This document shows positions 8,523 to 17,151 of a DNA stretch of 64,000 nt, one piece after another. The notes under the pieces are model-generated. The model was not told where the DNA came from, ran no database searches, and saw only the letters and a list, made by a program, of their open reading frames with translations. The position numbers and the translations under genes were made by a program. The stretch's first letter is position 1, and each line of letters opens with the position of its first letter. Source of the stretch: Streptomyces sporangiiformans (GTDB lineage: Bacteria; Actinomycetota; Actinomycetes; Streptomycetales; Streptomycetaceae); assembly GCF_005768555.2 (NCBI RefSeq), contig NZ_VCHX02000351.1:1-64000 (forward strand). The letters are read 5' to 3'.

Positions 8523-8556
8523 CCAGCGGGTTTGCCGGAAACGGCAGGCCCGCTGG
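8523..8556 (+). terminator. Terminator of tRNA-Pro
   Basis: A hairpin starting 10 nt after the tRNA: CCAGCGGG (8523-8530) pairs with CCCGCTGG (8549-8556), and an inner TGCCG/CGGCA stem closes a GAAA tetraloop with a small internal loop between. The position directly after the tRNA fits transcription termination. Confidence 0.75.
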
Positions 8557-8619
8557 ATGCGTTCGTGTGACACGTGATGGCGGCGTGATGGCAACCCCTG
8601 GCCGCCCGGGCGGCCGGTC

Positions 8620-9120
8620 TCAAGCCGCCCGATCTTCTGATGCCTGGTCGGTCTGCTGGTGGTGTTTGCGGTCGGCGCGGGTCAGCGCCTCGTCGATGGC
8701 GGTGACGGCGTCGCGCGCGGCGTGGGGCAGCAGGTGGCCGTAGAGGTTGACGGTGGTGGACAGCGTCGAGTGGCGCAGCGTCTTGGAGACCACGGCCAGC
8801 GGAACCCGTGAGCTGATCATGATGGTGGCGGCGGTGTGCCGCAGGTCGTGGACGCCGATCCGGGGCAGGCCGAGTTCCTCACCGCGCCGTCGCAGTTCGG
8901 TCAGGATGCCTTGCGGGCGCAGCGGGGAGCCGTCCGGCTGGCAGAACACCAAGCCCTCCGGGGGCGTGCCTGCGGGCTGGCCGGCCCGGGCGAGGGTGGC
9001 CTGGCGCTCCAGCGCGGTGGCGACGCGCGGGGACAGGCTCACCCAGTTCCGGCTCGCCCTGGTTTTCGGGTGCCCGAGGTAGAGCCGGTTGTTGTTGACG
9101 GCCGTGAGGTTCCACCGCAC
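8620..9120 (-). pseudogene. Truncated tyrosine-recombinase integrase
   Basis: The surviving 166 residues are the catalytic C-terminus of a phage or ICE integrase: VHDLRHTAAT (H-x-L-R), then LRHSTLSTTVNLYGH with the nucleophile Tyr. The N-terminal DNA-binding part and probably the first catalytic Arg region are missing or out of frame (upstream frame broken near 9120-9160). The gene points at tRNA-Pro(GGG), 107 bp away, the usual layout for an element integrated at a tRNA 3' end. No second copy of the tRNA 3' end was found by eye, so the element has been largely deleted. Confidence 0.85.
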
Positions 9121-9658
9121 CAGCAGGGTTTTCGCGCACGCCGCCCTTCAACGACGCGACGAAGCCAACGCCTTGAAGCGGCACCGAGGGTGTCGTCAGC
9201 ACCGTGTGCCGCCAGCGGCGGCGGGCACAGTGAAGAGCTACTGATGGACGCCTACCGACGACGTCACCCCCGACGAAGCCGAGATCGCCCTGCAGGCGGT
9301 GTCCTCGTAGAGCGGCGATGGAACGAGGGGCATTCCCCCGTGATGGTGGACACGCTTCTTTGATCACGCACCGGAACGTGGCTCGAACGCGGCCTCGCCC
9401 TGTCAGAGGCCGTATCGGTATATGCCGATACGGCCTCTTGATCATGTCTGGGGACCAGTGGGGGACCAAGCGGTCAAGGCGGCTCATTGTGGGCCGCCGA
9501 CTTGGAGCGGCAGAGTGCGTGGTGCCCGCAGCTGGTGAGGTGCGTGGAGAGGCGTATCACGGGGCCTGCGGCACTGCTTCGGCCGTGGAACGTATGCCGC
9601 AGACGTGAGAGGTCGCCGACGACGGCACCAGCTTCCCCACCGCCGCGCACCTCGCCCC
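9121..9658. other. Integrated-element debris without an intact gene
   Basis: About 540 bp between the truncated integrase and the small coupled gene. It contains a strong hairpin (9405-9438) and a short direct repeat of GGGGACCA around 9450-9470. No ORF here has family similarity that I recognise. The stretch probably derives from the deleted mobile element. Confidence 0.5.
9405..9438. terminator. Perfect 14-bp hairpin
   Basis: AGAGGCCGTATCGG (9405-9418) pairs exactly with 9425-9438 around a TATATG loop, followed by TTGAT. It is a likely terminator left within the integrated-element debris. Direction is uncertain. Confidence 0.6.
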
Positions 9659-9859
9659 CTACGCCGGCTCGCCGTCGATCCCCAGCAGTACCAGTCGCAG
9701 GTCGGTTTCCGCCCTGACCGCAGCCCGTTCTTCACGATGCTCGGGCAACCCATCGGCAATCCGCTCCACGTACTCGCGCACGGACACCCCCTCGGCCGCG
9801 GCCACCGCCGCAAAGCGGTCGTACGCGGCCGTGGAGATCCTGAGGTCTGTCTCAGCCAC
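9659..9859 (-). CDS. Small ribbon-helix-helix-like protein
   Basis: 66 aa from GTG 9859, overlapping the stop of the DsbA-like gene (GTGGCTGA). The start of the protein, ETDLRISTAAYDRFAAVAAAEGVSVREYVERIADG, has the strand-helix-helix pattern of MetJ/Arc/CopG-type proteins such as MazE-like antitoxins. The acidic-basic C-terminal tail could bind a partner. No toxin gene is visible directly downstream, where only element debris lies. The antitoxin role is therefore inference and the protein may be an orphan regulator. Confidence 0.6.
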   Translation of the reverse strand: MAETDLRISTAAYDRFAAVAAAEGVSVREYVERIADGLPEHREERAAVRAETDLRLVLLGIDGEPA

Positions 9860-10559
9860 GGGTGGACAGCCTCCCCTCCGCCAGCCGGTCGAGCAGTTCC
9901 TCGGCCCACGACGGGTCGTAGCGGTCGAGACGGGGCACGCCACCCTGGTTGGGGTCTTCGGTCCATTCGACGTGCGCGCCGGGGTTGTGGGCCACGTACC
10001 CGCCGGGTGCGAACAGGTGGGGGCTGCCCTGGACGTCAGGGCCCTGGGCGATGCGCCACTGTTCGTAGATATCGGCGCGGCCGGCGCCACGCTCCAGGGC
10101 GCGGCCCAGGGTCTGTTCGTCCACGTTCTCGCACTTGGCGGCGACGTCGAGGATCTCCGCGGGGATGCTGATGCACCGGCTCTCGACGTAGAAGGCGTGA
10201 CGCAGGCAGGCGTCCAGTTCGTCGCTGCCGCGCAGGCCACCGATGGACGGATCCTTCGCGGCTTGGACCGCTTCCATCGCCGGCAGCATGGTCGAGGGAT
10301 AGTCGTACTCCCGCCCCGCCCACAGGCGCCAGCCGAGTTCGGGACGGTGTGCCGAGATCACCACGATTTCGGGCTCCACGATGTACTTGGGCGTGGGCTG
10401 GTTGTTGAACAATTCCAAGGGGAACGCCCGGTGGTCGATCAGGAGGTCCTGCCCGCGTTCGCGGGCGGTGGTGCGTAGCGTGTGCAAGGCGAGGGTGGCC
10501 CAGGGGCACCCCAGGTCCGACCAGACGGTGACGGGTCGTGGCTCCGGGGCAGCGCTCAT
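9852..10559 (-). CDS. DsbA-family thioredoxin-fold oxidoreductase
   Basis: 235 aa. The N-terminal strand-loop-helix VTVWSDLGCPWATLALHTLR marks a DsbA/FrnE-like thioredoxin fold with a CPWA motif that lacks the second Cys of CxxC. Such variants act as 2-hydroxychromene-2-carboxylate-isomerase-like or dithiol-independent proteins. A helical insertion (about 90-160) and the cis-Pro region GSPHLF follow. ATG 10559 has GAGGAGG 7 nt upstream. It overlaps the small downstream gene by 8 bp. No signal peptide is seen, so it is cytoplasmic. Confidence 0.85.
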   Translation of the reverse strand: MSAAPEPRPVTVWSDLGCPWATLALHTLRTTARERGQDLLIDHRAFPLELFNNQPTPKYIVEPEIVVISAHRPELGWRLWAGREYDYPSTMLPAMEAVQAAKDPSIGGLRGSDELDACLRHAFYVESRCISIPAEILDVAAKCENVDEQTLGRALERGAGRADIYEQWRIAQGPDVQGSPHLFAPGGYVAHNPGAHVEWTEDPNQGGVPRLDRYDPSWAEELLDRLAEGRLSTRG

Positions 10560-10917
10560 AGCGATCCTCCTCGGTACGGGGACCACCGCAGGGTCCCTGT
10601 CGTGTGTGCCGCGGCGCGGAATTCCATGGTGACGCGCCTGCGGGACCCGGCGCCTGGTGCCGGTGCCACTCTGTCAAGTCCCTTTGAGCCGACCCCAGAA
10701 GGGGTGCCCGCAGACCGAGGAGGTGGTGCGGACACACTCCGAAGATCTTGCTCCGGATGGGGCAGCAGGGGTGGGAGAGCCGCCATGCTGTTCCGGCCAC
10801 CACCCCCCGTCGCAAGTCCTGTGCTCTGTGGACCTGGGACCGACGTTCGACGTACCGCACATTGGAGGGGCAGCCCTTCGGATCGTCTCCCGTCTACTTT
10901 CGATGGAGGGTCCGTTC
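10560..10917. other. Divergent intergenic region
   Basis: About 360 bp between the DsbA-like gene (minus) and the IS701-like gene (plus). It should hold promoters for both. I see no ORF with coding character and no clear inverted terminal repeat that would mark an active insertion sequence end. Confidence 0.5.
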
Positions 10918-12132
10918 ATGAGTGTGGTCGCGCTGAGCCCCGGCCAAGCGCAGAGTCCGACCACGTGCGAGCCGGCGTACGTGCCTCCGTGCAACGAGTT
11001 GTTGCCGGAGATGTGCTCGCTTCTTTTCGCCTCTCTGCCCCGCAGTGACCAACGGCGCAAGGGCATGGAGTACATACGAGGTCTCTTGGAGGTGCGGGGA
11101 CGCAAGTCGATACGCAACATAGCCGCGCTCGTCGAGGGACAGGCGACGGAGCAGAACCTGCATCACTTCATCAGTGACTCGAGCTGGGAGTGGGCGCCGG
11201 TGCGCCGGGCACTCGCACGGTACGCGGTGAGTGCTGTTCCGCCCCAGGCGTGGGTGGTGCGGCCCATGGTCATCCCGAAGGCCGGGCGGCACTCCGTGGG
11301 AGTGGAGCGGCGCTTCTTCCCGGAGCACGGTCAGATGCTCAACGCCCAGCAGGCAGTGGGCGTGTGGGCGGTCGCCGAGGAGATGAGCGTACCGGTCAAC
11401 TGGCGGCTGCAACTTTCCCCGAGCTGGTTCGCCGAGGACCGTCGGCGGCGCGCGTCGATACCAGACGACGCATGTGCGGAGTCCCTCGGCGAATGCGCGG
11501 TAGAGGCCTACCTGGAGACGGCGACGTGGGGACTGCCGTCCCGCCCCGTGGTGATGGACGCCCGGGGAGGGGACGTCGCTTCCACGGTCTCGGGGATCCT
11601 CAACAGGGGAATGCCGCTGATGCTCAGGGTGGACGACTCCCTGCGGCTGTCGGTGGTGGACCCCGCGCTGCCAGGCTTCGACGCCGCCCCCAGGTCGGTG
11701 CGCCAGATCATGAGTGCGAGCCGGGCCCTGCGACGGCCAGTGCTGTGGCCGAGCGCAAGCGACAGGACGGTCACGCAGTCCGGGCTCCTCACCGCCGTAC
11801 GGGTGACGCTGCCCGCTCCTCGAAGCCGGCGCAAGGGAACCAGGCGCAGTGACCTTCTCCTGCTCGGGGTGGGGAACAACGACCGGCGCTGGCCGCGGGA
11901 GGTGTGGCTGACCGACCTGACGTCGGTTTCGCCCGCGTCCTTGATGCGGCTGCGCGGGATGGTCCACCGGGTCGACCAGGACTTCGCCAGGAGGGCCAAC
12001 CAGGTGGGCATCCGCGACTTCGCCGGACGCTCCTATCGCGGCTGGCACCGGCACGTCACCCTCGCGTCCGCCGCGCACGCCCTGGCGGCCCTGGGCGACG
12101 CCGACGACGGCGAACTCGACTATGCGTCCTGA
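10918..12132 (+). CDS. Degenerate IS701-family transposase-like protein
   Basis: 404 aa with the overall layout of IS701 transposases: an N-terminal helical part (LLPEMCSLLFASLPRSDQRRK), ENLHHFISDSSWEW-type motif and a RNase-H core with KAGRHSVGVERRF. In active members the first catalytic Asp lies in an IDDTGFPKKG-like motif; here residues 111-122 read WVVRPMVIPKAG, so that Asp is missing. The later VVMDARGGD (about 210-218) keeps an Asp. The frame is open over full length. ATG 10918 has GGAGGG upstream. Similar intact but apparently inactive IS701-like genes are common beside Streptomyces metabolite clusters, so a domesticated role is plausible. Confidence 0.75.
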   Translation: MSVVALSPGQAQSPTTCEPAYVPPCNELLPEMCSLLFASLPRSDQRRKGMEYIRGLLEVRGRKSIRNIAALVEGQATEQNLHHFISDSSWEWAPVRRALARYAVSAVPPQAWVVRPMVIPKAGRHSVGVERRFFPEHGQMLNAQQAVGVWAVAEEMSVPVNWRLQLSPSWFAEDRRRRASIPDDACAESLGECAVEAYLETATWGLPSRPVVMDARGGDVASTVSGILNRGMPLMLRVDDSLRLSVVDPALPGFDAAPRSVRQIMSASRALRRPVLWPSASDRTVTQSGLLTAVRVTLPAPRSRRKGTRRSDLLLLGVGNNDRRWPREVWLTDLTSVSPASLMRLRGMVHRVDQDFARRANQVGIRDFAGRSYRGWHRHVTLASAAHALAALGDADDGELDYAS

Positions 12133-14084
12133 TCCCCGGCCGAGTTCCCGGCCAGCCCTTTGCGCTCCTTCAGCACCCGCCGTATCCGGGACATCCGGAG
12201 CGCGAGCTGGATCTCGAGGGCCCGCTTCGGCTTCTGCCAGTCGGAGCCGATCAGATCACCGATCCGTTCCAGGCGGCGGGCCACGGTATTGGGGTGTACA
12301 TGGAGTTTCTCAGCAGCGTACGTGGGGCTCCCACCGGTGTCGAAGTAGGCGTCCAGCGTGCGGATCAGCTCCGTCAGCCGCTGCTCGTCGTAATCGAGTA
12401 CGGCACCTATGGTGCTTTCGATGAACTTCTCGGCGTCCAGCTGGTCCGACAGCAGCAGACCCACGAACCCCATCTCGTGGGTCGAGGCCGAGGTTCCGAC
12501 AGCGCCCAGGGCGGTCATCGCGTCGAGGCAGCGCGCTGCTTCCCGGTACCCGTGGAGGACCGAACCGGGGTCCGACACGGGACCGGCGCCGCTCACCGTG
12601 GCCGGATGGCTGGGCAGGGACGACAGCTCGTCGTGCACCGACCGGGCGGCGGCGCCCGGGTCGGTGCCCGGCAGCAGCAGCACGATGTTGCCCTCGTGCG
12701 TCGTTTTCAGCCCGTTCATGCGACGCGCGCAGGAGGACGCCCGGGTGACCGCCTGCGCCTGCGTACCCCCTTCGGGGCGGGCGATCACGACGACGTGCGG
12801 CTGATCCAGGCCGATGCCCAGTCGGCGGGCGCGCCGCTCCAGCTGGTCCCGGGGCCGGGGCACACTGATCAGTAGATCGTCGAGCAACTCGTCCCGGAGC
12901 TGCCCCTCCGCGACCGCGGTACTGCCCTCCTGGAGGAACAGCAGTACTGCGGCCACTCGGGCGGCGTGCCGGAGCAGTTCCGCCGTGTCGTCGGTAAGTG
13001 AAGGGTCGGCATGGACGTATAAGGCGCCCATGTAGTGACTGCGGGCGAGGATCGGCACGGACCAGAGGCCGCCGTCCAGAAGGGTCGGTGACAGATCCCG
13101 CGGGATCCCGGCGTCCTTCGCGGCGCGAATGAACTCCTCCTGCGTGCGCTCCGGCATGTCTCCGGCCGCGGCGATCGCCGTGCCGTGCGGACCGCACAGC
13201 AGCACGGGGGCGCCCAGCCTGGCGTGGAACTCTTCGACCAGCGTGTGCGGATCGCAGCCGCCGAGCACCAGGTCGAGCAGCGCCCCCTGCGTGGCGGCCA
13301 GTCTTCGCGCGCCGGCCAGTTCGGCCTCGGTGCGCAGTACCTGCTCCCGCAGGACCGACATGTCCTCACGCGACTCGTCCAGGTGCAGGGCCCGCTCCAG
13401 GGCCACACCGCCGACTTCGGCGAGCATGTTCATCAGCGCTATCTCGTCGACGGAGAAGTGGCGCACACTGCGTTCGGCCACGTGCAGCGATCCCGGGAAG
13501 CCGGCGCCCCGGCTCAACGGCACGGCGAGGACGGCGTGGAGCCCTTCGGCCTTGATCCACTGATCGGGCTGGTCGGCGTGCCGGAAGCTGTCGTCCGTCA
13601 GGTAGTCGGATGTCCACAGCGGCGCACGATGGGCCAGTACGGCGGCCGCGAGCCCGGCTTCCTTCGGCAATCGCAGCCGGGTGTTCTGCATCGTGACGTG
13701 ACCGTCGGGGGCGTGCAGCCGGAACACCCGGTCGTCGTCGGCTGCGGGCAGGATGACCCAGGAGACGTCGGCGCCGAGCAGCAGCCGCGCTCGGCGCGTG
13801 ATGATCTTGAGGGTGTCCTCGACAGTGTGCGGGGTCACCAGGTCGCAAACTGTGTCGACGAGCGTGGTGAGGGCGGCCCTCCCCTGCTGACGCCGCTCCA
13901 GCCGGGCCTGGATGGCCAGGGCCAGCCGTTTGACCTGTTCCACCATGCGCAGGTCGGCACCGGTCACGCCCTGCCTGCGGGCCTCCTCGACCGGCGCCTC
14001 GAAGCGGCTTGCCGGGCCTTCGCCGGCGAGCAGGTCCAGCAGTGCCAGTACGGCGGCCACCGCTTCGTCCTTCTTCTGCGACAC
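12120..14084 (-). CDS. GAF-PucR-type transcriptional regulator
   Basis: 654 aa. An N-terminal helical part precedes a GAF-like domain (about 110-260: DTLKIITRRARLLLGADVSWVILP, then LHAVLAVPLSR). A second sensor-like region and a CdaR/GGDEF-like middle follow. The C-terminal PucR helix-turn-helix (YAAEKLHVHPNTVARRLERIGDLIG) completes it. PucR-family proteins activate catabolic or specialised pathways in response to small ligands. GTG 14084 has GGAGGG 6 nt upstream, better than the upstream ORF extension. The 3' end overlaps the convergent IS701-like gene by 13 bp. It is a candidate pathway regulator for the cluster to its right. Confidence 0.85.
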   Translation of the reverse strand: MSQKKDEAVAAVLALLDLLAGEGPASRFEAPVEEARRQGVTGADLRMVEQVKRLALAIQARLERRQQGRAALTTLVDTVCDLVTPHTVEDTLKIITRRARLLLGADVSWVILPAADDDRVFRLHAPDGHVTMQNTRLRLPKEAGLAAAVLAHRAPLWTSDYLTDDSFRHADQPDQWIKAEGLHAVLAVPLSRGAGFPGSLHVAERSVRHFSVDEIALMNMLAEVGGVALERALHLDESREDMSVLREQVLRTEAELAGARRLAATQGALLDLVLGGCDPHTLVEEFHARLGAPVLLCGPHGTAIAAAGDMPERTQEEFIRAAKDAGIPRDLSPTLLDGGLWSVPILARSHYMGALYVHADPSLTDDTAELLRHAARVAAVLLFLQEGSTAVAEGQLRDELLDDLLISVPRPRDQLERRARRLGIGLDQPHVVVIARPEGGTQAQAVTRASSCARRMNGLKTTHEGNIVLLLPGTDPGAAARSVHDELSSLPSHPATVSGAGPVSDPGSVLHGYREAARCLDAMTALGAVGTSASTHEMGFVGLLLSDQLDAEKFIESTIGAVLDYDEQRLTELIRTLDAYFDTGGSPTYAAEKLHVHPNTVARRLERIGDLIGSDWQKPKRALEIQLALRMSRIRRVLKERKGLAGNSAGDQDA

Positions 14085-14452
14085 GAGGCCCTCCGGTGTC
14101 TCGTTCCCCAACCGCCAGTAGTGGCGGAGCAGGAAGGCCGAGTCGCACGGACCACCGCTCCACCGGCGCAACGGGAGGACACCTGCGTGTGTTCCACGAG
14201 CCGCGTCTGGGGACCGTGAACAGAGAAAACCACAGCCCCCCCACATGCGTCACCTGGTGGCCTACGGACCGGACTGATCAGCCGCCGGTGTGGGTTCACT
14301 ACCCGTGGTGGCGTGAAACACACCGGTGATTTCCGGCCTCCGTCCGACCCGTGGCGGGAACGCCGGACGAGGTGCGGTCTCACTGTCACTCCTCACAGAC
14401 TCCCTTACCGATTAGGCCATTTGGTGAACGTGAGATGGCCCGTGAAACACGT
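14085..14452. other. Intergenic region upstream of the PucR gene
   Basis: About 370 bp with no credible ORF. It must carry the PucR-type gene promoter. The short word CGTGAAACAC occurs twice (near 14310 and 14440) on the plus strand, flanking most of the region. Significance is unclear. Confidence 0.4.
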
Positions 14453-14490
14453 TGTGCGCCGTCACACCCGTACGGGTGTGACGGCGCACA
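14453..14490. terminator. 38-bp perfect palindrome, terminator of the MFS gene
   Basis: 18-bp arms (14453-14470 and 14473-14490) flank a central TA, so the whole 38 bp is self-complementary. It lies 20 bp after the stop of the MFS gene at 14510 (minus strand) and can form a very stable RNA hairpin. The likely role is transcription termination or 3'-end stabilisation. Perfect symmetry would also suit protein binding. Confidence 0.75.
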
Positions 14491-14509
14491 GGGATCGGAT
14501 CGCCGACGG

Positions 14510-15760
14510 TCAGAGCGCCAGGAGCGAGACGATGGCGGGCCCGAATGCCGCACCGAGGAGATACGACAGGTTGAACAGGCCGATCGCCGGGGGCCGTTGG
14601 TCGTCGTGGACGGCCGAGGTGGCGTGGACGGCGAACGCTCCCTGACCCGATGCCGCCGCGATCGACGTCAGGGCCTGAGCGGCCAGCAGGGCCGGAGCAG
14701 CGGTGCTGAAGGCCGCCAGCACCGGTCCCAGGACCGCAAGGGTGACGAGCGTGGTGATCACGGTCCGGCGTCCGGTCCGTGCCGAGACCGCCACGACGAA
14801 CCACGACAGGGCGCCGCCCAGCAGCAGTGGCCACACCATGGCGACGCCGATCTCGCTGGAGGACCACGACGTGTGGTCCTCCAGCCGCTCCGGAATCGCG
14901 TACATCATGCCGAAGTTGACCACCGCCAGACAGAACGCGAGCCCCGCCGAGACCAGGAAGCCCGGGGTGCGGACCAGGACGGCGGGTACGAATCCCCGCG
15001 GCCGTGCGCGTACATGGGCCGCCAGCAGCGCCGCGGCGGCGACGGAGCACACACCGGCGATCAGCGGCTGATGCGGCACGAACACCAACGCGGTGACCAG
15101 CGCGGTCAGCAGCGCGGTGCCCACTGGGTCGAACGGCTCACGGGTGGCCGGAGCGCCGTTCGCGCACCGGGCCGCGGCGAAGGGAACGGCGACGGTGCTC
15201 AGCACCGGCAGGGCGAGGGCGGCCTGCCAGGACAGCAGGTCGTTGACGAGGGAACCGGCCAGCGGAGCCGTCGAACCCACCACGGCGAGCGAGGCGGTGA
15301 CCAGTCCCATGACGCGGGGCGAGTCGGCGAGGCTCATCGCCGTCGCCGTGAGGCCGGCCGTGCCGAGGCCCTGCAGAGCGGTACCGAGGACGAGGACCGG
15401 CAGGACGGGTATGCCGGCCACCAGGCCCGCCCCCAGCAGGACGAGCAGGCCGCACACCGTCAGCGCGGCGCGCGGCCCCCGGCGGTCCAGCAGCCCGGCC
15501 AGCAGGGGCGTGCCGACCGCTATGCCCCAGCCGAACGCGGTCACCGTCCAGGTCACCGCCCCGGCTGAGACATCGAGGTCCCTCGCGGCGTCGTCCAGGA
15601 TCAGGGCGGGGCCTGCTATACCGAAGGACAGCGGGCCGGCCATGAGGGCCAGCCAGAAGGCAGCGGGTCCGTGGAACGGGCCGCGGGCATCGGTTTCGTG
15701 TGGTTTCCTGCCCGGCGCGGCGGGACCGGGGGCGCCGGGCTCGGCGAGTGAGTTGCTCAT
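14510..15760 (-). CDS. MFS transporter (probable exporter)
   Basis: 416 aa integral membrane protein with about 12 hydrophobic segments and the MFS loop GLLDRRGPRAAL (motif A position) after the second helix. Sequence style is that of drug or metabolite exporters. ATG 15760 has GGGAGC about 5 nt upstream. It sits 171 bp after the OYE-family gene on the same strand and may be transcribed with it. The location at the edge of the aromatic/nitrate cluster suggests product export or self-resistance. The substrate is unknown. Confidence 0.88.
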   Translation of the reverse strand: MSNSLAEPGAPGPAAPGRKPHETDARGPFHGPAAFWLALMAGPLSFGIAGPALILDDAARDLDVSAGAVTWTVTAFGWGIAVGTPLLAGLLDRRGPRAALTVCGLLVLLGAGLVAGIPVLPVLVLGTALQGLGTAGLTATAMSLADSPRVMGLVTASLAVVGSTAPLAGSLVNDLLSWQAALALPVLSTVAVPFAAARCANGAPATREPFDPVGTALLTALVTALVFVPHQPLIAGVCSVAAAALLAAHVRARPRGFVPAVLVRTPGFLVSAGLAFCLAVVNFGMMYAIPERLEDHTSWSSSEIGVAMVWPLLLGGALSWFVVAVSARTGRRTVITTLVTLAVLGPVLAAFSTAAPALLAAQALTSIAAASGQGAFAVHATSAVHDDQRPPAIGLFNLSYLLGAAFGPAIVSLLAL

Positions 15761-15931
15761 CTGTGCTCCCTGAGCGGTCGGTCGGCGCTGGATCACCCTG
15801 GCCCGGGCCGGCCGTGCAGCCCTTCGGGAAAAGGTGCCGGCCGGGCCAGGGAGTCGATGACCGGGCGGGACGGAAGCGGGGTGGGGCGGGCCGGGCGCCG
15901 ACCGCGTGCCCCCTACCGCCTGCCCGGTGGA

Positions 15932-17005
15932 TCAGCCGTCCAGCGTCGGGTAGTCGGTGTAGCCCCGGTGGTCGCCTCCGTAGAAGGTGTCCGGGTCAGG
16001 AGCGTTGAAGGGGCCGCCTGCCCTGATCCGCGCGGGGAGGTCGGGGTTGGCGAGCCACAGTGAGCCGATGCTCACCGCGTCGCACAGTCCCTCCTTCAAC
16101 ACCGCCTCGGCGGACTCGGGCGTCACCGAGGTCTCTTCAGCCGTGGCGTGCGGATTGAGGATCAGTACGCCAGGCCATTCCTTCCGGATCAGCTTCGTGA
16201 TGTCACGGCTGCCGAATTCCATCAGGTGGACGTAGGCCAGGTTGACGGGCGCCAGGGCCCGGATCAGGGCCTCGTACAGCGCGGCCGGGTCGCGCTCCTC
16301 GATGCCGTTGGCCGTGTTGGCGGGGGACAGGCGGATGCCGACCCGCTCCGGGCCGATCGCGTCGCTCACCGCCTGGGCGACTTCGACGGCGAAACGGGTG
16401 CGGTTGTCGATGCTGCCGCCGTAGGCGTCGGTGCGCCGGTTGGTGTTGTCGGCGAGGAACTGGTGGATCAGGTAGCCGTTGGCGCCGTGCAGTTCCACAC
16501 CGTCGAACCCGGCGTCCATCGCGTACTTCGCGGCCGAGATGTGCTCCTCGACCGCCCGGGCGATGTCCTCCAGGACCATCGCCCGGGGCGTGGGGTGGTC
16601 CAGCATGCCCTCCGGGGTGTACATCTGGCCGCCCGAGGCCGCCGCCGAGGGCGCCAGTGGCAGCGCGCCGTCCGGGTAGAGGCTCGGGTGACCGATCCGG
16701 CCGGAGTGCATCAGCTGCACGAAGATCCGGCCCTGCTCCTCATGGACCGCGTCGGTCACCCGACGCCACGCCTCCACCTGCTCCGTCATGTGCAGGCCCG
16801 GTGTGTCGATGTATCCCTGCCCGATCACGCAGGGCTGCGTGCCCTCGGTGACGATGAGACCCGCCCCGGCGCGCTGCGCGTAGTACTCGGCGGCCAGCGG
16901 GGTCTGCACGCTGTCCCTGGCCCGGCTGCGCGTCATCGGCGCCATGACGAGCCGATTGGGCAGCGTCAGCTTTCCCAGGGGCAGTGGTTCGAAGAAGTGG
17001 CTCAC
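15932..17005 (-). CDS. Old-yellow-enzyme family alkene reductase
   Basis: 357 aa FMN-dependent TIM-barrel enzyme: PNRLVMAPMTRSRA near the N-terminus, FVQLMHSGRIGHP, GFDGVELHGANGYLIHQFL, RRTDAYGGSIDNRTRF, GIRLSP. These are the NADH:flavin oxidoreductase/OYE signatures for binding FMN and an activated alkene or nitro substrate. Reduction of enones or nitro compounds by NAD(P)H is the expected chemistry. GTG 17005 has GGAGGAG 5 nt upstream, better than ATG 17017. It is divergent from the LAL regulator, which suggests control by it. Being able to reduce nitro groups, it could matter if the cluster makes nitro or azo intermediates (inference). Confidence 0.92.
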   Translation of the reverse strand: MSHFFEPLPLGKLTLPNRLVMAPMTRSRARDSVQTPLAAEYYAQRAGAGLIVTEGTQPCVIGQGYIDTPGLHMTEQVEAWRRVTDAVHEEQGRIFVQLMHSGRIGHPSLYPDGALPLAPSAAASGGQMYTPEGMLDHPTPRAMVLEDIARAVEEHISAAKYAMDAGFDGVELHGANGYLIHQFLADNTNRRTDAYGGSIDNRTRFAVEVAQAVSDAIGPERVGIRLSPANTANGIEERDPAALYEALIRALAPVNLAYVHLMEFGSRDITKLIRKEWPGVLILNPHATAEETSVTPESAEAVLKEGLCDAVSIGSLWLANPDLPARIRAGGPFNAPDPDTFYGGDHRGYTDYPTLDG

Positions 17006-17151
17006 GATCTCCTCCATCGGGGAACCGGCTTGTTCCACACGGTAGGAAGGGGGACGGCCCAGCCGAATCAGTAAGGTTTCTGACACCGGGTACGTACTTC
17101 GGCACGGCTTGCTTACCGGTGGGCCGCATCACGGAGAGCGAGGGCACTGAC

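Noticed and set aside
8514..10917. Second attachment site (copy of the tRNA-Pro 3' end)
   Set aside because: Reading this stretch I found no repeat of the T-arm/acceptor sequence, so no att boundary can be called from the window.
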